Shown: in pieces, positions 37,515 through 45,555 of the stretch
Layout: each line of letters opens with the position of its first letter
How positions within the stretch are numbered: the first letter of the stretch is position 1
Assembly: GCF_900215605.1 (NCBI RefSeq)
Contig: NZ_OBEL01000007.1
Location: 124,001 to 188,000, forward strand
Source: Cohaesibacter gelatinilyticus
Lineage (GTDB): Bacteria > Pseudomonadota > Alphaproteobacteria > Rhizobiales > Cohaesibacteraceae
Direction: 5' to 3'
DNA length: 64,000 nt
The notes under the pieces: generated by a model
Told to the model about the DNA's origin: nothing
Seen by the model: the letters and a program-made list of their open reading frames with translations, nothing else
The model's database searches: none
Translations under genes and position numbers: made by a program

Positions 37515-38432
37515 ATGGGACGCAATGCATCGGACACGACATGGAACCGCTATCCTTCCATCACCGCTCTGCGCACGCTCGACGCGATCTCGAAACTGGG
37601 CAACATGCAGGCGGCATCGGACGCGATGAATGTCACCCCTAGTGCGGTGTCCCATCAGCTGCGAAATCTGGAAGAGATGCTCAATATCAAGCTGGTCCGC
37701 CGGGCCGGACGTCGCACGGAACTAACCTCGGCTGGCAACCGCTATCTGAATCAGGTCCGCAAAGCTTTGGAGCTGATCGAAGCGGCCTCCCACCCCATGG
37801 ATGAGGAACCCAACGGCAAGCTACGCATCAATTGCCCCTCAGGCTTTGGTAATTATTGGCTGGTGCCGGAATTGCGCGAGTTCACCGAGCTCTATCCCAA
37901 TGTCACTGTGGATGTCACGAGCAATCTGGCACAGCTGGAAACGGTGGTAAAACATGCCGATATTTCAATTCTTTACGGCGATGGCTCCTGGCCCAGCCTG
38001 ACGGTGCGCCATCTCTCCACCCCACGCACCTTCCCTGTTTGCAGCCCCAAACTGATCGAGCGGCTGGGCAATGTGCAAAAGCCGGAAGATCTGGAAAAAT
38101 TCCCGCTTCTGCATCACGTCAATTCAAGTGATTGGGTGGTCTGGATGGCCTCTCGCACAAGAGAAATCATTGAGGTGGAGCGCGGCACAACATTCTCGGA
38201 TATGACCCATGTGGTCTCTGCCGCTATTGCCGGCAACGGCGTCGCCATCAGCGACTCGCTCCTTGCCAAACAGGCACTGGAGGAAGGCAAACTGGTGCGC
38301 CTGTTCGACACCGAAGTCCAGGCTCAGAATTCCTATTATCTCGTCGTCGAAAAAGAGCGCATGGAGCGCAAGATCACCCGCATTGCCATGGACTGGCTGA
38401 TCCATCATTTTGATGAATACGGCACGAGCTAG
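37515..38432 (+). CDS. LysR-type regulator (GcvA-like) of the ureohydrolase operon
   Basis: A 305-residue LysR protein of the GcvA-like branch. The N-terminal helix-turn-helix is MQAASDAMNVTPSAVSHQLR, followed by the linker helix and effector domain from about residue 100. AGGAGG sits just before ATG 37515. It is divergent from the six-gene hydrolase/TRAP operon and is the natural candidate for its control; the effector would be the imported guanidino or amide compound. The downstream gene is convergent. Confidence 0.93.
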   Translation: MGRNASDTTWNRYPSITALRTLDAISKLGNMQAASDAMNVTPSAVSHQLRNLEEMLNIKLVRRAGRRTELTSAGNRYLNQVRKALELIEAASHPMDEEPNGKLRINCPSGFGNYWLVPELREFTELYPNVTVDVTSNLAQLETVVKHADISILYGDGSWPSLTVRHLSTPRTFPVCSPKLIERLGNVQKPEDLEKFPLLHHVNSSDWVVWMASRTREIIEVERGTTFSDMTHVVSAAIAGNGVAISDSLLAKQALEEGKLVRLFDTEVQAQNSYYLVVEKERMERKITRIAMDWLIHHFDEYGTS

Positions 38433-38479
38433 CCCTCCGCCCCAGGAAGCGGAGAGCACACATGTCGGGACGGAAACAA

Positions 38480-39469
38480 CTAAGAGGACACTGACTTTGA
38501 TCGGAACCAATCCACTGTATCTGTCAGTGTCTCCTGAATGGGCCGTGGTGTGACGTCCAACTTCATGATCATCTTGGTATTGTCCGGGGCGATCAGCCTT
38601 TGCATATAGCGGATTTCTGTATGCCGGAGCGGTACTTCCATTCCAAGCAAACCGCGTATCGCCATGACAAGCCAGGCAATCAAATAGGGTGGGCGCGGAG
38701 ATGGCATTGAAACTCCGCAGATTTTCTCAAGCCTCTCATTCAATTCCAAAAAGGAATAACGCGGCCCACCCAATATGAAGCGCTCGCCCGTGCTTCCTCT
38801 CTCAATCATCGCCACCAGAGCCTTAGCAACATCGCGTGAATCGATGATGACGGCATAACCCGGCAGAACGACAGCATTTTTCTCATACATGAAGTTGCGG
38901 ATGAATTGCCCGGCAACTGTCGGACCGGGATCTTGCGGCCCCAGCATCATGGTCGGCCGTGCGATAAGGATTGGCATGCTTTTATGGCTTGCAAGATAGG
39001 CGTCAATCGCCTTCTCAGCCTTCACCTTGCTGGCAAAATAGGCATTTTGCGTATCAAGATCGAATGCCGCATTCTCATTCACCGGTTTGCCCATTCGCCG
39101 CATCACACCGGCAGAGCTCACAAAGACAAAACGTTCAATCCCTGCAGCATCCGCCGCCTTTATCAGCTCCATGGTTCCGGAAACATTCACGCTCTCAAGC
39201 TTGGAGGCATCGCCCTGTCCTTCCAGATATTCGCGATGAAAAGCCGCCAGATGCATGACGACATCACAGGACTTGAGACGATCCGCAAAGCTGGAAACAG
39301 TCTCCATATCGCCAATCACACAATCCACCCATTCCCGATTGGGATAACAATCAAGACTGTCTGGCCGCCGCACCATGGCTACAACCTCATGCCCATTTTC
39401 CAAGAGGCAATCCATCAGGGCACGGCCAAGCAACCCGCTCGCACCGGTGACAAAAACACGCTTGCTCAT
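38480..39469 (-). CDS. NAD(P)-dependent epimerase/dehydratase-like protein
   Basis: A 329-residue extended short-chain dehydrogenase. The nucleotide loop is TGASGLLG at residues 8-15, and the catalytic Tyr and Lys are in YFASK near residue 149, with a serine in VSSAG. It resembles NAD-dependent epimerases, dihydroflavonol reductases and cholesterol-dehydrogenase-like proteins; the substrate is unknown. It starts 7 bp after the siderophore-interacting flavoprotein gene and is co-transcribed with it under the TetR-type operator at 40248. Confidence 0.9.
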   Translation of the reverse strand: MSKRVFVTGASGLLGRALMDCLLENGHEVVAMVRRPDSLDCYPNREWVDCVIGDMETVSSFADRLKSCDVVMHLAAFHREYLEGQGDASKLESVNVSGTMELIKAADAAGIERFVFVSSAGVMRRMGKPVNENAAFDLDTQNAYFASKVKAEKAIDAYLASHKSMPILIARPTMMLGPQDPGPTVAGQFIRNFMYEKNAVVLPGYAVIIDSRDVAKALVAMIERGSTGERFILGGPRYSFLELNERLEKICGVSMPSPRPPYLIAWLVMAIRGLLGMEVPLRHTEIRYMQRLIAPDNTKMIMKLDVTPRPIQETLTDTVDWFRSKSVSS

Positions 39470-39475
39470 ATCGCT

Positions 39476-40237
39476 CTATCCCAGTGCTGTTTTGCCATCT
39501 GCCCAAAAGGCATGGCTCTCTATCCGGCTCTTATCGATCCCCGACGCAATGAGCGCCTTTCGCAAAAACTGGATGGAATGCGCCCGCCCTGTCAGCAAAA
39601 TTTGTCTCTCAGTCTTCTCTGACAGCCAGCGATGCGCTTGAAGGGCCATCTCCTTCAAATGCTCGCTATCTTTGCTGCGTTGGAACAGCTTGGCATCCTT
39701 CAGCCCCAGCATGTCGAGCATCTGAGTGCTCGATGGCACATCGTCCGTCTCAACCAGACATTCAGCACCGCAAAAATCAAGGTTCTGCGCCTTTCTTGCA
39801 GCCATCAAGGCAAGCGATGTTTCATCTCCAAAAATGCTCAAGCAGGACGGGAGTGCGCCTAACCGGGTAGACCGCCGAGGTCCATAGATCCGAACCATCT
39901 CGCCCCTTTTCAGTCTTGAAACGCATCTGGTTGCGGGACTGTCCCCATGCAAATAGATCAGCAAATCCATTTGCCCCTTTTGAACATCCATGCGAACCGG
40001 CGTGTAGGAGCGGTATGAAAGCGCATCGATCTGAAAATCCACCTTATCACCAGGCTCCCAGCTGGGAGCGGTGAAGGCATCAGATACCAAAGAAAGTGAG
40101 ACAAATTTCTCTGCTTTGATGCTGGCATTCAAAATCCGAGCTTCCTCGGTAATCACACGCTCCAGCATATTCACGACCGGGCGAAGAGACACCAGTCGGG
40201 ATTTCGAGCGCGCCGAACTCTGCATAGATTGTTGCAT
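39476..40237 (-). CDS. Siderophore-interacting protein (FAD/NAD(P)H oxidoreductase)
   Basis: A 253-residue protein of the SIP/ViuB family. The FAD-binding motif is SYRSYTPVRMD near residue 90, then a pyridine-nucleotide domain with FGDETSLALMAAR near 150. Family members reduce ferric siderophores in the cytoplasm to release iron. No siderophore receptor or synthesis gene is nearby, so iron release is the family expectation, not shown. Its start codon lies 10 bp from a 17-bp palindrome shared with the divergent TetR gene, suggesting regulation by that repressor rather than by Fur. Confidence 0.85.
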   Translation of the reverse strand: MQQSMQSSARSKSRLVSLRPVVNMLERVITEEARILNASIKAEKFVSLSLVSDAFTAPSWEPGDKVDFQIDALSYRSYTPVRMDVQKGQMDLLIYLHGDSPATRCVSRLKRGEMVRIYGPRRSTRLGALPSCLSIFGDETSLALMAARKAQNLDFCGAECLVETDDVPSSTQMLDMLGLKDAKLFQRSKDSEHLKEMALQAHRWLSEKTERQILLTGRAHSIQFLRKALIASGIDKSRIESHAFWADGKTALG

Positions 40238-40247
40238 TTTATATTTC

Positions 40248-40264
40248 CTAACAATATGTTAGGT
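40248..40264. promoter_or_regulatory. TetR-type operator before the SIP/epimerase operon
   Basis: CCTAACA and TGTTAGG are perfect 7-bp arms around ATA, between the divergent SIP and TetR genes and close to the SIP start codon. Confidence 0.6.
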
Positions 40265-40407
40265 AAGTTATACGAGTAAAAGCTTGCATATCATACTCGC
40301 ATTCATTCGCACTTTCTCATTCCGAGAAAGTTCGTGATTTCAATGCCTTGAAGATGGCTAGCCGAAGCCCCTGATCAGATACTCATATTTTGACCTTGGA
40401 GAGCGAC

Positions 40408-41028
40408 ATGACAAAGGTCCGGACCAGAAAGCGCGTTACCAAGCCTCGCAAAATTCCAAGACAGCCGCGCAGCAATCTGATGGTTGCTACCATTCTCGAA
40501 GCAGCCATGATCATCTTGAAAAAGCATGGCATGGGCAACTTCAACACCAATGCCATTGCGGAAAAAGCAGGCGTATCCGTTGGATCGCTCTATCAATATT
40601 TCCCGTCAAAGGATGCGATCCTTGCAACTCTGATCCGACAGATCCGTGAAGAAATGCTCGCAGACATGATTGCTTCCACGGAACGGAAGGATCTGGGGGA
40701 TTTTCGCAGCGAAACCCGTGCCTTGATTGAGGCCACCCTGCAGCATCACGTCAAATATGCTGACGTGATCACACTTCTGGAACGGGCGGAAGATGATTTG
40801 CCAATGGATGACGACATTCAAGAGATGAAGCAAAAGATGCTGGAGATCGTCATCGCCCTTTTGCAAAGGCACGGCATTGAAAATGCCAATATAGTCGCCA
40901 ACGACATCATCGCAATCTGTCATGCGCTTTCGCTCAGCATCCCTCAATCTGGTGAGAGCAATTTCGAAGAACTATCACGGCGCATGCAACGTGCTGTCTT
41001 CGGATATATCGAAAACAGCACGCCTTGA
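40408..41028 (+). CDS. TetR family regulator
   Basis: A 206-residue TetR protein. A basic N-terminal arm (KVRTRKRVTKPRK) precedes the helix-turn-helix NTNAIAEKAGVSVGSLYQYFPSKDAIL. The C-terminal domain resembles the TetR_C_33-like group. ATG 40408 has GGAGAG upstream and is preferred over TTG 40390. It is divergent from the SIP/epimerase operon and probably binds the 17-bp palindrome there. Ligand unknown. Confidence 0.92.
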   Translation: MTKVRTRKRVTKPRKIPRQPRSNLMVATILEAAMIILKKHGMGNFNTNAIAEKAGVSVGSLYQYFPSKDAILATLIRQIREEMLADMIASTERKDLGDFRSETRALIEATLQHHVKYADVITLLERAEDDLPMDDDIQEMKQKMLEIVIALLQRHGIENANIVANDIIAICHALSLSIPQSGESNFEELSRRMQRAVFGYIENSTP

Positions 41029-41041
41029 ACGGATATCAAAA

Positions 41042-41947
41042 TCAGGTGCTTGAAGACCCGCGTGGCCGGAAAAGCCGTCCCACACGATCACTGAAGGCAA
41101 CGATGAGAGTGGCCATGATAATGAGAGCACTGGAGAGATAGAAATTGGCATCCGGGATGATGGCAAAGAAGATCAGATCGGACAGAACCGCAAAGACTAG
41201 CGAGAGATATTCAAACGTCGCCAGTTTGGAGACTTCGCTATACTGATAGCTGAGCGTCATCATGATATGGGCGAAGCCACCGGCAAAGCCACAGCCAATC
41301 AGCCAGAATAATTGCTCGGCATTGGGCGTCACCCAGCCAAAGGGCAAGGTCGCCAAACCGGCAACGGCACAAGTCAGCGCAAAGTAAAATGCAATGGCCC
41401 CGGCATTCTCGGTTTTTGCAAGGCTGCGGATCTGGATCTTGGCGCCCGACGTCAGAACCGCCATCAAAACACCCAAGGATGCCCCAATGAAATAGTCCCG
41501 ATCAGCAGCAACGCCAGATATCTTTGGCAAGATCAGCACCAGCATACCAGCAAAACCAAAGAAGATGCCCAGCCAACGCGCGCCGGTTACTTCTTCCTTC
41601 AGGATCAACCGAGCCAGGATCACCGCCAAAATGGGCGCGATATAGCCGATTACCGTGGCATGAGCTATAGGCAGATATTTAAGCGAAGCAAATGAGGCGA
41701 ACATCGCCATGCAACCCATCAGACAGCGCGCAACATGACCCAAAGGCCGTTTGGTTTTCAGCCCCGAGGGGAAATCCTTGGTCCAATAGAGAAACAGAAC
41801 CAGCGGGATCAGCGCAAAAGCACTGCGATAGAAAACAATCTGGCCGGTGGGAATATCATCAGTAACAAATTTGATGAACAGCACCATGATGGTGAAGAAG
41901 AGCGTGGCACCAATTCGAAGAGCAATGCCGGTAAAATCAGAAGACAT
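41042..41947 (-). CDS. EamA/DMT-family permease
   Basis: A 301-residue, ten-helix membrane protein of the drug/metabolite transporter superfamily with two EamA repeats (about 10-140 and 155-290); FYRSAFALIPLV and YIAPILAVILARLILKEEVTGARWLG are typical. These proteins mostly export metabolites. It is encoded downstream of the nickel/peptide-type ABC operon, on the same strand but separated from it by 176 bp containing a composite repeat, so co-transcription is uncertain. EamA proteins act as metallophore exporters in some metal-uptake loci, which makes the neighbourhood suggestive only. Confidence 0.88.
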   Translation of the reverse strand: MSSDFTGIALRIGATLFFTIMVLFIKFVTDDIPTGQIVFYRSAFALIPLVLFLYWTKDFPSGLKTKRPLGHVARCLMGCMAMFASFASLKYLPIAHATVIGYIAPILAVILARLILKEEVTGARWLGIFFGFAGMLVLILPKISGVAADRDYFIGASLGVLMAVLTSGAKIQIRSLAKTENAGAIAFYFALTCAVAGLATLPFGWVTPNAEQLFWLIGCGFAGGFAHIMMTLSYQYSEVSKLATFEYLSLVFAVLSDLIFFAIIPDANFYLSSALIIMATLIVAFSDRVGRLFRPRGSSST

Positions 41948-41998
41948 AGGAACAGGTTTCAGTTTGAGAAAGGTTATTGCCTGATTAGAAGTCCAGAG

Positions 41999-42113
41999 CC
42001 GGCCCTCTCCTCCTCCCAAACCACCCGTCATGGTACCCTCGTGGGCGGTTTGGGAGGGGGAGAGGGCTGGTGATGCAGCCTAAAAGGCTAGGTTAGAGAC
42101 TTTTAAATCGGGC
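41999..42113 (+). repeat. Composite intergenic repeat, copy 3
   Basis: The palindrome 41999-42070 has long C-rich and G-rich arms around CATGGTACCCTCG, followed by GATGCAGCC and the tail AGAGACTTTTAAATCGGGC (42095-42113). The short hairpin module found in copies 1 and 2 is absent, so this is an internally deleted form. It separates the last ABC permease gene and the EamA gene. Confidence 0.85.
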
Positions 42114-42123
42114 ATGAAGACAC

Positions 42124-42984
42124 CTAGGATGTTTTTTCGACATGATCACGCAACTGATCACCAATGAGATTAAGAGACAGAACGGCAATGAGCACGGCAA
42201 GCCCCGGAAAGATCATCAAATGCGGAGCAGTTTGCATATAAGCTTTGCCGTCCAGCAGCATAGCACCCCATTCGGCTTCCGGCGGCTGAACGCCAAAGCC
42301 AAGGAAACTCAGACCGGATATGGACAAGATTGTGCGTGCCCACATGTTCGTCCAGAGAACCAAAAGTCCGAGCTTAAGATTGGGCAGATAATGCCGCCAC
42401 AAGATCAGACGGAAGGGCAGATGATTGAGATGCGCCTGGGTGATGAAATCCTTCTTGCTCAACTCCAGTGTCAGAGACCGGGTCAAACGCGCATAACGCA
42501 TCCAACTGACCATGACCAGGGCAATCACCATATTGCTGGTGCTTGGACCAAGGATCCCGGCAATGGCAATAGCGGCAATCAGCTCCGGGAAAGCAAAGAA
42601 CGAATCCGTGATACGCATCAAGAACTGGTCGAACCATCGCGGTGCGGAACCCGCTGACAGTCCGACCAGTACCCCCACCACAGCGCCAAGGCCGGAAATG
42701 AGAAAAGCAAGGCCAAGTGACCAACCAGCCCCATAAAGAATACGCGTCGCAACATCCCGCCCGAGGTTATCCGTGCCAAACCAATGCGTTGCAGAAGGCG
42801 GCTTCAAGCGCATCAGAAAGTTGGCTTCATTCGGCTGATAAGGCGTGAGCAAGAAGGCTGCAGCAAAAGCCAGCCCCACGACAACAATCGCAATACCAAG
42901 ACGCTTCAAGAAACGAGACAGATCACTCTGCGGAACAGAGACATCAGCACCAGTGGTCAGAGCATCAGAATTACTGGATATCAT
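42124..42984 (-). CDS. Nickel/peptide-type ABC permease (NikC/DppC family)
   Basis: A 286-residue permease with an N-terminal helix (about 28-48) and five further helices in a BPD_transp_1 domain. THWFGTDNLGRDVATRILYG is the characteristic DppC/NikC/OppC segment. It pairs with the permease encoded upstream (4-bp overlap). The family carries peptides, nickel, or metal-metallophore complexes; the control elements upstream of the operon favour a metal-related substrate. Confidence 0.92.
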   Translation of the reverse strand: MISSNSDALTTGADVSVPQSDLSRFLKRLGIAIVVVGLAFAAAFLLTPYQPNEANFLMRLKPPSATHWFGTDNLGRDVATRILYGAGWSLGLAFLISGLGAVVGVLVGLSAGSAPRWFDQFLMRITDSFFAFPELIAAIAIAGILGPSTSNMVIALVMVSWMRYARLTRSLTLELSKKDFITQAHLNHLPFRLILWRHYLPNLKLGLLVLWTNMWARTILSISGLSFLGFGVQPPEAEWGAMLLDGKAYMQTAPHLMIFPGLAVLIAVLSLNLIGDQLRDHVEKTS

Positions 42985-43955
42985 GACTCAGCTCCCCTGT
43001 TCACGCGTTTGATGGGCACGAGCCAGTCCTGAACAATTTCAACCAGAGTGTTGATGAGGACATAGCTGAAGGCAGAAAACAGCACGAGGAACATGATCAA
43101 CGGATAATCACGGCTCAGCACGGAATGCACGAAGAGCGCACCGATGCCATTGCGCGAGAAGATCACCTCCACAATAACAGCCCCTTCCAAAAGACCCGCC
43201 AGATCCACCCCGATCATTGTGACAGCCGGGATCATGGCGTGGCGCAAGATATGCTTCCAAAATAACTCGGACTCGGACACGCCCCGTAGGCGCAAGGCTT
43301 CCAAATGTGGCGCAGCTTTAGCCTCCAAAAGGAAAGAGCGAAACAATCGGGTTTGCGATGTGGTCACCCAAAGCCCAAGCGTTGTCGCAGGCAAGATCAG
43401 ATGCTCCAGCCCTTCGCTGCCATAAGCGGGCAGCCATTGCAGAGTGGCGGAGAAGAATAAAATGAGCAAAAGCCCTAGCCAGAAAGACGGCATGGCAGCG
43501 CCAATAGAGGCAAAGGCAACAGCAAAGCGATCAATCAGGCTGCCCGGCTTCCAGACACTGAGCGTCGCCAACACAAAAGCAAGGCAAAGCCCGATGATCA
43601 GGGCCGTCAATGCCAAAGACAAAGTCTCGAGAACATTGGGAACAAAGATCACCCAAACCTCTTCCTGCGAGACAAAAGATTTGCCAAAATCCCCTTGCAG
43701 CAAGGGCCCAAGCCAATGCAGGAACTGGCTGAGGAGCGGTTTGTCGAGGCCAAATTCCTCGCGGATCATGGCCGCAATTTCAGGCTGGATATCCCCCTCT
43801 CCACCATAGCGCGCTTGCCCGATGGCAAGGGCCTTATCACCCGGTGAGAAATAATAGAGCAGAAAGGTCAGGAAGCTGACACCAAACATCACCGCCAGCA
43901 AGCTTGCCAAGCGGTTGAGCAGGATCAGCGAAATATGTTTGAAACTCTGTGTCAT
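42981..43955 (-). CDS. Nickel/peptide-type ABC permease (NikB/DppB family)
   Basis: A 324-residue permease with the N-terminal VMFGVSFLTFLLYYFSPGD segment typical of DppB/NikB, six helices and the EAA-type loop near EALRLRGVSESELFWKHILRH. It overlaps the ATPase gene upstream and the second permease gene downstream by 4 bp each, so it is tightly coupled in translation. It forms the membrane channel as a heterodimer with the DppC-type subunit. Confidence 0.92.
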   Translation of the reverse strand: MTQSFKHISLILLNRLASLLAVMFGVSFLTFLLYYFSPGDKALAIGQARYGGEGDIQPEIAAMIREEFGLDKPLLSQFLHWLGPLLQGDFGKSFVSQEEVWVIFVPNVLETLSLALTALIIGLCLAFVLATLSVWKPGSLIDRFAVAFASIGAAMPSFWLGLLLILFFSATLQWLPAYGSEGLEHLILPATTLGLWVTTSQTRLFRSFLLEAKAAPHLEALRLRGVSESELFWKHILRHAMIPAVTMIGVDLAGLLEGAVIVEVIFSRNGIGALFVHSVLSRDYPLIMFLVLFSAFSYVLINTLVEIVQDWLVPIKRVNRGAES

Positions 43956-44761
43956 TGGCCTGCCTCTAATCTTGGTATTTCTTCGGACAACTCAGCAGGC
44001 TGCTCTAACGCACCAAGAATGGCAGCTGCATCGATCAACTCTGCGCCATAAGCCGACGCGGGATTGGCGAAGAAGTCATCGGCTCTTTGACAGGCTTCCA
44101 TCTTGCCGTTACGCAAGAGAAGAATTTGATCGGCATAAGCACGGGCAAAACCCAGATCATGGGTCACGAACAAATAGCTGAGGCCATGGGCCTGACGGAT
44201 ATCGTCAATCACCCGGGCGATCTGCTTTTGCACTACTGCATCAAGAGCGCTTAATGGCTCATCGAAAATGATCATGTTGGGACGGGAAATCAGAGCACGC
44301 GCAATACAGACCCGTTGCGCCTGCCCCAAAGACAATTGCGGTGGCTTGCGCGTGATCAGCTCTTCCGATAATTCCACCTCCTGCAAGGCAGAGCGCAATC
44401 TTGTCTGCTGCTCGGACTTACTCAATCTGGCGCTATAAAGCCCTTCCAGAATGGCATCGCCCACCCTTTGATGCGGGTTCAGTGCTGCAGTCGGGTTTTG
44501 CATCACCCAGCTTACTCCCGGCAGGCCAAGATAGTTCTGCCCCGGCTGATAGATATGCTCCACGCCATCATCAGACAGACCATGATGAATGCTGCCCTCG
44601 GCCATCGGCATCATGCCTTGCAGGCTTTTCAGCAAGGTGGTTTTGCCGGAACCACTTTCACCAATGATGCAAAGGCACTCACCAGAGCCAAGGTTGAAAT
44701 TGATATCATCCAGCAACCGCGTCTCATGGGCGTCGACGCAGAGAGATTTTACTGTCAGCAT
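43952..44761 (-). CDS. ABC importer ATPase (DppF/NikE-like), second of pair
   Basis: A 269-residue ATPase with Walker A GESGSGKTT, Q loop VMQNPTAALNP, the altered signature LSLGQAQRV in place of LSGGQ, and Walker B IFDEPLSALD. It resembles NikE/DppF and serves as one of two different ATPases of the transporter. It overlaps the other ATPase gene by 7 bp. Confidence 0.93.
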   Translation of the reverse strand: MLTVKSLCVDAHETRLLDDINFNLGSGECLCIIGESGSGKTTLLKSLQGMMPMAEGSIHHGLSDDGVEHIYQPGQNYLGLPGVSWVMQNPTAALNPHQRVGDAILEGLYSARLSKSEQQTRLRSALQEVELSEELITRKPPQLSLGQAQRVCIARALISRPNMIIFDEPLSALDAVVQKQIARVIDDIRQAHGLSYLFVTHDLGFARAYADQILLLRNGKMEACQRADDFFANPASAYGAELIDAAAILGALEQPAELSEEIPRLEAGQ

Positions 44762-45555
44762 ACTTCTGCCCCCTCCAGAGATTGGCCCTCATGCGACCAA
44801 TAACGATTGGAAACCAGCAGCTTGCCATAGTCCGAGCTTGGCGCTTCCATTAGCTTTGCAGTCGAGCCGAATTCTTCAATCTTTCCAGCACTCAGGATCG
44901 CCAGGCGATTGGCAAAGCGAGCTGCCAAGGCCAGATCATGGGTCACGATCAGCGTGGCTATGTCATGCTCTTTGGCATGGGCCATGACACGGGTTATGGT
45001 CTGCGCTGCGATCAACGGATCCAGAGCCGAGGTTGGCTCATCCAGGATCAGCAATTTCGGTCGGGCCAGCAAGGCAAAGGCAATCAGCAAACGCTGTTGC
45101 ATGCCCTGGCTCCATTCATGGGGATAGCATTTACCAAAGTCTGGCAGGCCAAGGGAGCCGAGAAGTTCAGACTGTTCTTCCTTGCTCATATCGCCACGAT
45201 TGGCACAACGCACCGCCTGCTTCCATTGCACGGTCAGACGCTTGAGTGGATCAAGACCGGCTTGCGGATTTTGCGGCACGAAGGCAAAGCCCCGATCAGC
45301 CGAACGAACCGAGCGATCATTGACAAGTTGGATCATTTGATCAGCAAAGATCATCTGCCCGCTCGTTGGTTTGGCTGGCTTATAAAGCCCCATGATGCAA
45401 CGAAGAAGGCATGACTTCCCTGCCCCTGATCCCCCGACGATGGCAACACATTCGCCATGCTGCACATCCAGCGAGATGTCTGATAGGACAATCTGTCCGC
45501 CAATATTGGCGGACAGATTGCTTACGCTCAGAAGACTTGAGTTAGTCTTTGACAA
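44755..45555 (-). CDS. ABC importer ATPase (DppD/NikD-like), first of pair
   Basis: A 266-residue ATPase with Walker A GGSGAGKS, Q loop VPQNPQAGLDPLKR, signature WSQGMQQR and Walker B LILDEPTSALDP. It is of NikD/DppD type, although shorter than typical DppD (about 320), lacking the C-terminal iron-sulfur-like extension; that short form is common in nickel-type systems. Its start overlaps the end of the binding-protein gene by 14 bp. Confidence 0.93.
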   Translation of the reverse strand: MSKTNSSLLSVSNLSANIGGQIVLSDISLDVQHGECVAIVGGSGAGKSCLLRCIMGLYKPAKPTSGQMIFADQMIQLVNDRSVRSADRGFAFVPQNPQAGLDPLKRLTVQWKQAVRCANRGDMSKEEQSELLGSLGLPDFGKCYPHEWSQGMQQRLLIAFALLARPKLLILDEPTSALDPLIAAQTITRVMAHAKEHDIATLIVTHDLALAARFANRLAILSAGKIEEFGSTAKLMEAPSSDYGKLLVSNRYWSHEGQSLEGAEVC

